Part shown: one piece after another, positions 1-7,758 of the stretch
Numbering within the stretch: position 1 is the stretch's first letter
How the letters are laid out: the number at the start of each line of letters is the position of its first letter
DNA from: Rhodothermia bacterium
GTDB taxonomy: Bacteria > Bacteroidota > Rhodothermia > Rhodothermales > JAAAOL01
Direction of reading: 5' to 3'
Assembly (NCBI GenBank): GCA_030428385.1
Contig: JAUIDY010000066.1
Coordinates: 1-34,366 of the forward strand
DNA length: 34,366 nucleotides
Translations under genes and position numbers: made by a program
Notes under the pieces: model-generated
Seen by the model: the letters and a program-made list of their open reading frames with translations, nothing else
What the model was told of the DNA's origin: nothing
Databases searched by the model: none

Positions 1-152
1 ACCTTCTTCAAACCGTCTGCGGCAACATGGTTTTTCCAACCCTTAATTGGCATTTGTATCAGTGATCAATCAAATCCGTTCGCAACGAATGCAGGCATCA
101 AGTCGATATGATTTGGCAAAGGCAATAAAAACAAACCTATTACTTGAATTGA
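1..152. other. Window-edge segment upstream of hsdR, possible tail of an upstream gene
   Basis: A plus-strand frame is open from base 1 to a TGA at 109-111 and could be the last 36 codons of a gene that starts outside the window. The short peptide has no motif I recognise. hsdR is normally preceded by hsdM and hsdS, so the tail of one of these, or of an accessory gene, could lie here, but the peptide does not show it. No promoter or terminator is clear. Confidence 0.2.
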
Positions 153-161
153 GTGGTGAAG

Positions 162-3140
162 ATGGCATTCAACGAAGCCAACACCGTCGAAGCGTACCTG
201 TGTGACCTGCTCGCTGCGCCATCGGCGGGGGTGGCGGCAGACCCGGCGGCGGCGTATCCGAAGATCGGGCTGAACCCACGCGGCACGGGCTGGCACTACC
301 TCGCGCCGGGCGACCTGGCACGCCGCCCGCAGGACGTGTTCGTCGAGGCCCAGGTCCGTGCCGCGCTCCTGCGCCTCAACCCCGAAATCGCCGCCCGCCC
401 CGACCGCGCCGACGAAGTCCTCTACAAGCTCCGCGCCCTGGTGCTCTCCGTCCGCGCCGACGGCCTCATCAAAGCCAACGAGGCGTTCACCGAATGGCTG
501 CGCGGCGAAAAGACCATGCCGTTCGGCCCCAACCACCGCCACACCCCCGTCCGCCTGATCGACTTCGGCGACCTGTCGCAGAACCAGTACGTCGTCACCC
601 AGCAATACACCTTCCGCGCCGGAGCCGCCGAGCGCCGCGCCGACCTCGTGCTGCTCGTCAACGGCTTTCCGCTCGTCCTCCTCGAAGCCAAAACGCCCGT
701 CCGCCAGGCCGTCAGTTGGGTAGACGGAGCCGACCAGATCCACACCGACTACGAGCGGCACGTCCCCGAGCTTTTCGCCTGCAACGTGTTCAGCGTCGCC
801 ACCGAGGGCAAAGACCTGCGCTACGGAGCCATCCGCACCCCCATCGAAAAGTGGGGACCGTGGCGCACCGACGACCGCCCGCCCACCGGCACCCTCGCCG
901 AACTCAAAGCCGCCGCCACCTCGCTCCTGCGTCCGTCGGTGGTGCTCGACATCCTCGCCCACTTCACCCTCTTCGCCACCGACAAGAAAAAGCGCCGCCA
1001 CAAGATCGTCTGCCGCTACCAGCAATACGACGCCGCCAACGCGCTGGTGCGGCGCGTGCTGGACGGACACCCGCGCAAGGGCCTGATCTGGCATTTTCAA
1101 GGCTCTGGCAAATCGCTCCTCATGGTGTTCGCCGCCCAGAAGATGCGCCTCGAACCCGCGCTGCGCAATCCCACCGTGCTCATCGTTGTAGACCGCATTG
1201 ACCTCGACGCCCAGATCAGCGCCACCTTCCACGCCACCGACATCCCGAACCTCGTCAAAGCCACCACCCGCAAGCGGCTCGAACGGCTGTTGGCGCAGGA
1301 CAGCCGCAAGATCATCATCACCACCATCTTCAAGTTTGGCGAGGCCGACGGCGTGCTCAACGACCGCGCCAACATCATCGTCCTCGTCGATGAAGCGCAC
1401 CGCACGCAAGAAGGCAACCTCGGCATCAAGATGCGGGCCGCGCTGCCGAATGCGTTCCTCTTCGGCCTCACCGGCACGCCCATCAACCGCCGCGACCGCA
1501 ACACCTTCTACGCCTTCGGGGCCGAAGAAGACGCGGGCGGCTACATGAACCGCTACAGCTTCGACGCCTCCATCCGCGACGGGGCTACGCTGCCGCTGCA
1601 CTTCGAGCCGCGCCTGCTCGACCTCCACATCGACAAAGCCGCCATCGACGAAGCCTACGCCGACCTCACCGGCGGCCTCTCCGACCTCGACAAAGACACC
1701 CTGGCACGCGCCGCGTCCAAGATGGCCGTGCTCGTCAAAGTCCCCGAGCGCATCGACAAGATCTGCGCCGACATCGCCCGCCACTTCCGCACCAAGGTAG
1801 CTCCGAACGGCTTCAAGGCGATGGTTGTCACCTTCGACCAGGAAAGCTGCCTGCTCTACAAAGCCGCCCTCGACACCCACCTCGGCGAAGACGCCGTGGA
1901 CGTGGTGATCTCCGTTTCGGGAAAGGAACGCGAGGACGAGCGCTACAAGCCCTACAAACGCACCCGCGACGACGAAGAAAAGCTGCTCGACCGTTTCCGC
2001 GACGCCAACGACCCGTTGCAAGTCCTTGTCGTCACCGCCAAGCTACTCCCCGGCTTCGATGCGCCCATCCTCCAGACGATGTACCTCGACAAGCCGATGC
2101 GGGACCACACGCTGCTCCAGGCCATCTGCCGCACCAACCGCACCTACGGCGAAAAGAAAACACACGGCCTCATCGTCGATTACCTCGGAGCCTTCGACGA
2201 CGTAGCGCAGGCCCTCACCTTCGACGAAGAAGGCTTCCGGCGCGTCGTGTCCAACATCGAAGCGCTCAAAGCCAAGTTGCCCGGTGCTATGCAAAAGTGC
2301 CTGGCCTACTTCGCCGGTGTAGACCGCAGCGTGGGTGGCTACGAGGGCCTCATCGCGGCACAAGATTGCCTGCCTAACAACACCGTCCGCGATGCCTTTG
2401 CGGAAGACTACAGCTATCTCAGCAAGCTCTGGGAAGCCATCTCGCCCGATCCCCTCCTGATGCCCTACGAGACCGATTACCGCTGGCTCTCGCAGGTCTA
2501 TGTCTCCGTGCAGCCCACCACCGGCACGGGCAAGCTGCTGTGGCACGCTCTCGGAGCCAAAACCATCGAACTCATCCACCAGAACGTCCACGTTGACGCC
2601 ATCCACGACGACCTCGAAAAGATCGTCCTCGACGCCGAACTCATCGAAGCCGTTCTCGGCACCCCCGATCCCAACACCAAGGCCAAAGAGATTCAGATAA
2701 AGATCGCCCGGCGGCTACGCGGGCACATGGACAACCCGCGCTTTAAAGCCCTCTCCGAACGCCTCGAATCGCTCAAGGAACGCCACGAGCAAGGCCAACT
2801 GCACAGCATTGAGTTCCTCAAGCACCTGCTCGACCTCGCCCGCGACCTCGTAGAAGCCGAACGGAACACCCCGCCAGAAGAAGACGAAGACCGGGGCAAA
2901 GCTGCCCTCACCGAACTTTTCGAGGAAGTCCGCTCCGAAGAAACACCCGTTGTCGTCCAGCGCGTCGTGGCCGACATCGATGAAATCGTGCGCCTCGTTC
3001 GCTTCCCCGGCTGGCAAGACACCAGCGCAGGCGAACGCGAGGTGCGCAAGGCCCTGCGCAAAACCCTCTTCAAGTACAAGCTGCACCAAGACGCCGAGCT
3101 TTTCGAAAAGGCGTACGGCTACATCCGGCAATACTATTGA
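162..3140 (+). CDS. hsdR: Type I restriction enzyme, R subunit (HsdR)
   Basis: This is the restriction and translocation subunit of a type I restriction-modification complex, which cleaves unmodified DNA after ATP-driven translocation. Numbered from the GTG at 153, the N-terminal PD-(D/E)xK nuclease shows D164 and E178-A-K180. The SF2 motor follows with a GSGKS Walker A loop at 317-321, a DEAH box at 413-416, and a late helicase motif containing QAICRTNRTYGEKK near residue 655. The C-terminal 250 residues are the helical part that contacts the methylase core. About 992 residues is normal for the family. I prefer ATG 162 over the two GTG codons at 153 and 156; all are in frame. No hsdM or hsdS lies downstream, so they would have to be upstream of the window or elsewhere. 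The gene is markedly GC-rich, which creates a long antisense frame that is not a gene. Confidence 0.95.
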   Translation: MAFNEANTVEAYLCDLLAAPSAGVAADPAAAYPKIGLNPRGTGWHYLAPGDLARRPQDVFVEAQVRAALLRLNPEIAARPDRADEVLYKLRALVLSVRADGLIKANEAFTEWLRGEKTMPFGPNHRHTPVRLIDFGDLSQNQYVVTQQYTFRAGAAERRADLVLLVNGFPLVLLEAKTPVRQAVSWVDGADQIHTDYERHVPELFACNVFSVATEGKDLRYGAIRTPIEKWGPWRTDDRPPTGTLAELKAAATSLLRPSVVLDILAHFTLFATDKKKRRHKIVCRYQQYDAANALVRRVLDGHPRKGLIWHFQGSGKSLLMVFAAQKMRLEPALRNPTVLIVVDRIDLDAQISATFHATDIPNLVKATTRKRLERLLAQDSRKIIITTIFKFGEADGVLNDRANIIVLVDEAHRTQEGNLGIKMRAALPNAFLFGLTGTPINRRDRNTFYAFGAEEDAGGYMNRYSFDASIRDGATLPLHFEPRLLDLHIDKAAIDEAYADLTGGLSDLDKDTLARAASKMAVLVKVPERIDKICADIARHFRTKVAPNGFKAMVVTFDQESCLLYKAALDTHLGEDAVDVVISVSGKEREDERYKPYKRTRDDEEKLLDRFRDANDPLQVLVVTAKLLPGFDAPILQTMYLDKPMRDHTLLQAICRTNRTYGEKKTHGLIVDYLGAFDDVAQALTFDEEGFRRVVSNIEALKAKLPGAMQKCLAYFAGVDRSVGGYEGLIAAQDCLPNNTVRDAFAEDYSYLSKLWEAISPDPLLMPYETDYRWLSQVYVSVQPTTGTGKLLWHALGAKTIELIHQNVHVDAIHDDLEKIVLDAELIEAVLGTPDPNTKAKEIQIKIARRLRGHMDNPRFKALSERLESLKERHEQGQLHSIEFLKHLLDLARDLVEAERNTPPEEDEDRGKAALTELFEEVRSEETPVVVQRVVADIDEIVRLVRFPGWQDTSAGEREVRKALRKTLFKYKLHQDAELFEKAYGYIRQYY

Positions 3141-3282
3141 GGCGGCATGGAATAGAGAAGGATTGACATTTGAAGGGACTGACCGTGTTAGAAATATCCT
3201 GTTGAGGTTATGAAGTTGAGCTTCATGTGTCTAAAAAGATAACTCCTCCCTGTTTTTGCTCATCACGCCAACGAGGTGACGG

Positions 3283-3921
3283 GTGCCTAATGAAAGAGAA
3301 CGCCTCCAGCGGCTAAAGACAGCCGTCCAGCAAGCCTGCGAGCGAGGTGAACACGGTTTAGAAATCGAGATGATCGTTTGGCCCATGGCTGCCGGAGACG
3401 TTGGACATACGGCGCTGCGCATCGGAGATCTTCTGCTTGGATATTATCCCACCGATATCAATGGAGATGGGCGGTACACGTCCAAGGACCTGAGCAGCAG
3501 CCCTGGCAGCCTTCATGTTGACACAATAGCCGAGGCCATGCAGATTTACCGAGGCCAGAACATCTGCGTGCTCTCGCTCAACATCGACTGTGAAACGGTC
3601 CTCTGCCTTATCGACTGGTACCTTGCGTTGCTCGGAAATCTAGGAACCTACAGCCTGCTATCCCGCAATTGCACAACCATACCTGCGGATGCCATGTCAC
3701 ATTGTGGATTAGACCTAACGGCAACCTTCGATTATCCTGCATCAGACTATGGAAATCTGGTGCTGGCTACGCCCGGTAATGTCTCCATCGTTGAGGCAGG
3801 CATATGCACCCATACCGTGCGACTCGATCATCAAAGTGTCATCTCCCCGAACAACATGAAAGACCGCTTAAAGGACAAACCGTTCGTGGATAGTATAAAG
3901 GAAGAGGTAGTGGGACAATGA
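3283..3921 (+). CDS. Predicted permuted papain-fold (NlpC/P60/DUF4105-like) protein with a dockerin-like calcium loop
   Basis: I do not recognise this 212-aa protein at family level. A His in GHTALR (H42) comes before a Cys in SRNCTT (C130). That order and those contexts match circularly permuted papain-fold proteins such as the LRAT and DUF4105 types, which act as thiol peptidases, amidases or acyltransferases. Between them, residues D58-D69 spell DINGDGRYTSKD, an almost perfect dockerin/EF-hand calcium loop with D1, N3, D5, G6 and D12. No signal peptide or membrane segment is visible. An in-frame stop at 3277 makes GTG 3283 the first possible start; GAGGTG lies just before it at short spacing. 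The stop overlaps the next gene by ATGA, so the two are translationally coupled. GC content is clearly lower than in hsdR. The fold call is inference from motifs only. Confidence 0.55.
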   Translation: MPNERERLQRLKTAVQQACERGEHGLEIEMIVWPMAAGDVGHTALRIGDLLLGYYPTDINGDGRYTSKDLSSSPGSLHVDTIAEAMQIYRGQNICVLSLNIDCETVLCLIDWYLALLGNLGTYSLLSRNCTTIPADAMSHCGLDLTATFDYPASDYGNLVLATPGNVSIVEAGICTHTVRLDHQSVISPNNMKDRLKDKPFVDSIKEEVVGQ

Positions 3922-4511
3922 ACTATGCAAACCCGTATTTCCCTGTGGGTCTCCATGCCTCTGTACAGACGACCCACCTTCAGCGACGGACGGCCATTGA
4001 ACTCAGCCAGGCAGCCGATGCGGCTCCTACGGTTACGTTTAAACGCCTCATTAATGAGAGGACCGTGCTACTGGATGATGGGCGTCGCGTATACTTGCGT
4101 TTCTTGCAGCGCCCTCAAAAGGAGAAGCGACCGTCACGTAAGCGAATCAACCTGATTACCAAAGCTCTTCGCGGTATTTCGGCAAAGCTGGTGAATGTTC
4201 GCATCGTTGGAACAGGGATACAAGGTGACCTTGCATTCGAGATCACGCACCCTGCCTTGCTCCCTCAGTTGGGCCTCCCTGACCAACAGGTTCTGGCTTC
4301 CATTGTTGAAAATTATGTTTCGCTAGGAATGGCACTGGTAGGCTTTGGTTTTGCAGAAATAGACGCAGATACCAAAACCACGGATCGGATAGCGCAGCAC
4401 CACTTGAGATTACTTAGAGCAATCCAAGCCGATGCACAAACTGCAAGGACCGGCATGTGGGCTGCTCCAGGTCTTAGCGCGGCCTTATTGAGAAAACTGG
4501 TCAGTCCTTAA
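3918..4511 (+). CDS. Staphylococcal nuclease (SNase)-like fold protein, probably catalytically altered
   Basis: The 197-aa product resembles an SNase/thermonuclease OB-fold domain. A strand pair around VLLDDGRRVYLRFLQ (about residues 50-65) stands where nucleases have VRLxGIDAPE. A middle strand pair around VNVRIVGTGIQGDLAFEI is followed by a helix with SLGMALVGFGFAEID, and the C-terminal LRAIQADAQTARTGMW matches the family ending AExxARxxxxGLW. The arginine expected in the dRYGR turn is replaced by IQG, and no clear catalytic Glu is visible, so nuclease activity is doubtful. It overlaps the papain-like gene by ATGA and surely belongs to the same transcript. No signal peptide. The pairing of a thiol-hydrolase fold with a degenerate SNase fold is not one I know. 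The assignment rests on pattern recognition alone. Confidence 0.5.
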   Translation: MNYANPYFPVGLHASVQTTHLQRRTAIELSQAADAAPTVTFKRLINERTVLLDDGRRVYLRFLQRPQKEKRPSRKRINLITKALRGISAKLVNVRIVGTGIQGDLAFEITHPALLPQLGLPDQQVLASIVENYVSLGMALVGFGFAEIDADTKTTDRIAQHHLRLLRAIQADAQTARTGMWAAPGLSAALLRKLVSP

Positions 4512-4576
4512 TTCTCTCAATACGCAGAACTCAACCCATAACTGCCCACAATACCTGTACACCTACCTGTATACAT

Positions 4577-4624
4577 GCGAAAAACAAAAGCGCCTAAGTC
4601 TTTATCTACAAAAGACTTAGGCGC
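4577..4624 (-). terminator. Rho-independent terminator of tRNA-Leu(CAA)
   Basis: A perfect 14-bp stem (4590-4603 with 4611-4624) encloses a 7-base loop. On the minus strand it is followed by TTTTGTTTTTC (4579-4589). It starts 10 bases after the 3' end of the tRNA. Read on the plus strand it could also stop transcripts from the SNase-like gene, but the T-tract favours the minus strand. Confidence 0.9.
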
Positions 4625-4634
4625 ACTACTTTCG

Positions 4635-4719
4635 TACCTAGGGTGGGACTCGAACCCACACTCCCTTAACAGGAACCGGATTTTGAGTCCGGCGCGTCTA
4701 CCAATTCCGCCACCCAGGC
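4635..4719 (-). tRNA. tRNA-Leu, anticodon CAA
   Basis: The minus strand folds as a class II tRNA. The acceptor arms are GCCTGGG and CCTAGGT with two G-U pairs, and the discriminator is A. The anticodon stem CCGGA/TCCGG carries loop CTCAAAA, giving CAA, which reads UUG. A variable arm and GTTCGAGTC in the T loop are present. CCA is not encoded. Its 3' end faces the restriction and papain/SNase genes. Confidence 0.95.
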
Positions 4720-4729
4720 ATCGGGGCAT

Positions 4730-4760
4730 CAAGTTTAGCCGTCACGGGCTGCTTTGTCAA
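4730..4760 (-). promoter_or_regulatory. Bacteroidota-type promoter for tRNA-Leu(CAA)
   Basis: On the minus strand TTG (4758-4760, within TTGACA) is followed by 20 bases and then TAAACTTG (4730-4737). This matches the Bacteroidota -33 TTTG / -7 TAnnTTTG pattern with one mismatch in the -7 box. It ends about ten bases before the tRNA 5' end. The same layout precedes tRNA-Lys. Confidence 0.6.
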
Positions 4761-4813
4761 CGGCGAAGCTTTTTTCTCCGGCAATCAACCCTCTTCGTCC
4801 GCCCACGTTTCCG

Positions 4814-5440
4814 CTAACTGTCTAAAAACATCGGGTCGTCGGGATGATCAACGGCGAGTTCGGCCGGGTCATAGTCTTCGTCCAGTATCTCGATATCCTC
4901 CTGCACCGCCGGGTCGAACAACATCCCCGTACACAAGCACATCTTTTTATTTGTGCGTGACAGCACGTCGTAGTTCGGGCAACTCTGGCACCCCGACCAG
5001 AACACATCATCCTGCGTCAACTCTGAAAACGTAACCGGGCGGTACCCCAACGCCGAGTTAATTTTCATGACGGCCAGGCTGGTCGTAATTCCAAAAAGCT
5101 TCGCCTCCGGGTATTTTTTACGGGAGAGTTTAAACGCCTGCTCTTTGATGCGACGCGCAAGACCCATCTTGCGGAAATCGGGAGCAACAATCAGCCCAGA
5201 GTTGGCAACGTACTTGTGGTGGGACCAGGTCTCGATGTAGCAAAAACCCGCCACCGTGTCTTCATGCAACGCAATAACCGCTTTCCCCTGGCGCATTTTT
5301 GTGCGAACGTATTCGGGGTCTCGCTTGGCAATACCGGTTCCGCGAATGCGGGCGGCCGACTCGATCAGTTCACAAATAGCCTCGGCATGTGGAAAATGCT
5401 CGGGGCCTGCCACGGTGATGAGGATGTCCTTCGGATTCAT
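4814..5440 (-). CDS. GNAT N-acetyltransferase of the Bacteroidota arginine-cluster type
   Basis: A GNAT acyl-CoA transferase of about 208 residues. The core includes VANSGLIVAPDFRKMGLARRI, with an acetyl-CoA pyrophosphate-loop-like RKMGLA segment. The C-terminal part carries GCQSCPNYD and, further on, MCLCTGML, giving four cysteines in CxxC and CxC spacing. From memory, close relatives sit next to argG in Bacteroidota arginine operons and are suspected N-acyl-glutamate synthases; here no arg gene is adjacent. The tail after residue 180 is very acidic. The frame opens further to an ATG at 5479, but family proteins begin near the ATG at 5440 (MNPKDILITV), so I use that. It follows the M20 peptidase gene on the same strand. 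Confidence 0.8.
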   Translation of the reverse strand: MNPKDILITVAGPEHFPHAEAICELIESAARIRGTGIAKRDPEYVRTKMRQGKAVIALHEDTVAGFCYIETWSHHKYVANSGLIVAPDFRKMGLARRIKEQAFKLSRKKYPEAKLFGITTSLAVMKINSALGYRPVTFSELTQDDVFWSGCQSCPNYDVLSRTNKKMCLCTGMLFDPAVQEDIEILDEDYDPAELAVDHPDDPMFLDS

Positions 5441-5514
5441 GCCTTCAATGGTGCAGATGCACAACTGCCTGATGGGCATGATCCATCAAATCACATGCCA
5501 TCGGCGGCACCCGG

Positions 5515-6879
5515 TTACGAAGCATACCGCTTCATGAAGCGAATGATGGCCTCGGTCCCCTCCCGGTAGCGATCCAACCCAAAGTGTTCATTGGGAGAAT
5601 GAATCGCGTCGGAGTTGAGTCCGAAACCCATCAACACGCTGTCCAAACCAAGAAGCCGCTTAAAATCTGCAACCACCGGGATAGATCCCCCCTCCCGTGT
5701 AAAAAACGGGGTTTTGCCATAAACCGCCTCCATCGCTTCGGCCGCCGCCTGCATCGCCGGGTGACTCGTATCAACGATCACCCCGTGCCCCCCGTGCAGG
5801 TCGCGGAAGGTTAATTGCATCGTCGAGGGGGTGTTTTCCTCGAAATACTGCCGGAGCTTGTCGGTGATTTCGTGGGGCGTCTGATCGGGCACAAGGCGGC
5901 ACGAGATCTTGGCACTTGCCTTGGACGGAAGCACCGTTTTCGCCCCCACACCCGTGTACCCACTCCAGAGCCCGTTCACCTCGCAGGTGGGCCGGGCACT
6001 GATGGCCTCGCGAATGCTATAGCCTGCCTCCGTGCGCGCGTCTTTTAATCCAATGGCTGCTTTCCAGGCCTCGGCGTCGAACGGCAACTGACGAAACGTC
6101 TCACGTTCGTCCTCGGTCAGGAGACGGACGTTGTCGTAGAATCCGGGAACGGTGATGTGGTGGTTTTCGTCGTGAAGCCCGGCAAGGAGTGTGGCGAGGG
6201 CACTCGCGGGATTATGCACCGCCCCGCCATATGTGCCCGAATGCAGGTCGCGGTTGGGGCCAGTGAGGGTCACTTCTACATACGCCAGCCCGCGTAAGCC
6301 ATAGGTGATCGACGGAACGCCGGGAGCAAACATCGAGGTATCGCAGATCAACACCACGTCGGCATCCAGCCGGTCTTTCCATGCTTCAATGAAGGGCACC
6401 AGATGGCTCGATCCGCACTCTTCTTCGCCTTCGATGATAAACTTGAGGTTTACCGGCAACGCCTCGCCCGATGCCAGATAGGAGGCAGCGGCATTCACCG
6501 GCATCATCAGTTGTCCCTTGTCGTCGCACGTACCTCGTCCGTACAGGGTGCCGTTCTTGCGTGTGGGCTCAAACGGTGGCGTGTCCCACAGTTCAAGCGG
6601 GTCGGGCGGCTGCACGTCGTAATGCCCGTAGATGAGCAGCGTCGGGCGACTTTCGTCCACGGTATGCTCAGCAAAAACAATTGGATGCCCTGCGGTGGGC
6701 ACTGCCTCAACATGCGCGATACCAATGCTTGTTAAATAGTCGACGAGCCAGTTGGCGGCACGCTGCACGTCGGCCGCATAGGCATCATCGGTGCTGATGG
6801 ATGGGATACGAAGGAGGTCTTCCAGGTGACCGACAAATGCTTCATGGTGCGCCTGGGCATAGTCAAGGGCTTGTTGCAT
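5515..6879 (-). CDS. M20-family metallopeptidase (dipeptidase, CNDP/DapE/ArgE type)
   Basis: A 454-residue zinc hydrolase for dipeptides or N-acyl amino acids. GHYDVQPP near residue 86 gives the first metal His and catalytic Asp. GRGTCDDKGQ supplies the bridging Asp, and EGEEECGSS supplies the catalytic general-base Glu and a metal Glu. The lid/dimerisation domain with DLHSGTYGG sits in the middle, and the last metal His is in SDAIHSPNEHF near the end. Length and motif order fit the broad dipeptidase branch of M20. No signal peptide, so probably cytoplasmic. The GNAT gene follows directly on the same strand. Substrate cannot be told; an arginine-pathway deacylase role is possible given the neighbour, but the sequence looks more like the general dipeptidases. 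Confidence 0.9.
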   Translation of the reverse strand: MQQALDYAQAHHEAFVGHLEDLLRIPSISTDDAYAADVQRAANWLVDYLTSIGIAHVEAVPTAGHPIVFAEHTVDESRPTLLIYGHYDVQPPDPLELWDTPPFEPTRKNGTLYGRGTCDDKGQLMMPVNAAASYLASGEALPVNLKFIIEGEEECGSSHLVPFIEAWKDRLDADVVLICDTSMFAPGVPSITYGLRGLAYVEVTLTGPNRDLHSGTYGGAVHNPASALATLLAGLHDENHHITVPGFYDNVRLLTEDERETFRQLPFDAEAWKAAIGLKDARTEAGYSIREAISARPTCEVNGLWSGYTGVGAKTVLPSKASAKISCRLVPDQTPHEITDKLRQYFEENTPSTMQLTFRDLHGGHGVIVDTSHPAMQAAAEAMEAVYGKTPFFTREGGSIPVVADFKRLLGLDSVLMGFGLNSDAIHSPNEHFGLDRYREGTEAIIRFMKRYAS

Positions 6880-7090
6880 GGATTATCTGGGCGTTGAGAT
6901 CGAATTGAATAAGCTATGGTTTGAAAACGTGACACGAGCGTAGCGACTGACGCCAGTAAACGTAAACGTGTCTCCCAGCGGGTGGATCTAGCAATAAGAA
7001 GAGGCAACGCTACACAACCAGTCCCACATTTTTTGTCTCCCTCCTAACCAATCTGGCACCCTCACGTTTCACGTCTTCACGATTCACGCC
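6880..7090. other. Intergenic spacer with short degenerate TTCACG repeats
   Basis: No gene is visible. Bases 7063-7088 hold four imperfect CACG-containing units (cacgtttcacgtcttcacg and onward), a simple-sequence tract. I see no convincing promoter or terminator. Confidence 0.4.
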
Positions 7091-7609
7091 CTACAACTCA
7101 CTTTCATCGCGCCATTGGCGGAGTTGCCACGCGGCAGCGGTGTCGGGGCGGGCTAGAAGAAAGTTAACGTTGCCGTCGGTCCGAAACACGTCGGAGCCTT
7201 CGAGGGAGATGGTGAGGTTAAACGAACGAATCACCCGCGACTGCAAGCCGGCGTCCAACACATCCTGCGAAATAATCTGGTTCCAGTTGAGCCGAATCAG
7301 GTTGGCATTTTGAAACAGCCGCCGCGTTGATTCCAGTTCCTGCCCAAAATTCCACTGCCGCTCAATCTGGGTGTCGAAGTCGTAATACTGGAACACAAAC
7401 GCCGAGTCGAGCAGGGGCTCATAAAGTGAGGCATCGCGCAGTTCGTAGGCATTGCGGAAGTTCGTAAAAAAACCCTCAATCGTCGTCGGGTCGCCCAGCA
7501 AGTCCCCAAACGGATCGCCTTCCTCCAGCGCGGGCGCAAACGGATTACACGCGGCCACAACCAGCGTCATGCTGAGCAACAAGGTGAGGGGGACGTGGGA
7601 GGTGGTCAT
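7091..7609 (-). CDS. Lipoprotein with predicted NTF2/SnoaL-like fold (paralogue of the next gene)
   Basis: A 172-aa protein with a lipoprotein signal ending VVAAC (Cys21). The mature part looks like an NTF2-like cone: a helical start (IEGFFTNFRNAYELRDASLYEPLLD) is followed by beta strands ending in WQLRQWRDE. The upstream neighbour at 7759-8337 has the same architecture and the same kind of ending (WHLQHWRDQ), so the two are likely tandem paralogues. No catalytic residues can be named. Likely anchored in the outer membrane facing the periplasm. Function unknown. Confidence 0.75.
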   Translation of the reverse strand: MTTSHVPLTLLLSMTLVVAACNPFAPALEEGDPFGDLLGDPTTIEGFFTNFRNAYELRDASLYEPLLDSAFVFQYYDFDTQIERQWNFGQELESTRRLFQNANLIRLNWNQIISQDVLDAGLQSRVIRSFNLTISLEGSDVFRTDGNVNFLLARPDTAAAWQLRQWRDESEL

Positions 7610-7682
7610 GGGCGATGCGGTCAGTTGCGAGCTTCGCTCGCGTCAAATACAGGCTGCACCTGCGTCATTTATGGTCATCGAC

Positions 7683-7714
7683 CTATCGGCGTTTCTTCCT
7701 ATCGGCATTTCTTC
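7683..7714. repeat. Tandem pair of 16-bp repeats
   Basis: CTATCGGCGTTTCTTC at 7683-7698 is followed at once by CTATCGGCATTTCTTC at 7699-7714, one mismatch. It lies between the two lipoprotein genes. A small hairpin, GCGAGC-TTC-GCTCGC, lies close by at about 7626-7640. Confidence 0.6.
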
Positions 7715-7758
7715 GACTCCATTCAATTTCCCTACCCTCAAACCGCTTCCCCCTTCCC

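Noticed and set aside
66-2021. Long minus-strand frame of 651 codons antisense to hsdR
   Set aside because: Valine/glycine/glutamate-rich translation with no domain, produced by the third-position GC bias of hsdR, whose own frame has all nuclease and helicase motifs.
3209-3225. Hairpin ATGAAG/CTTCAT after hsdR as a terminator
   Set aside because: The stem is only six pairs and no T-tract follows.
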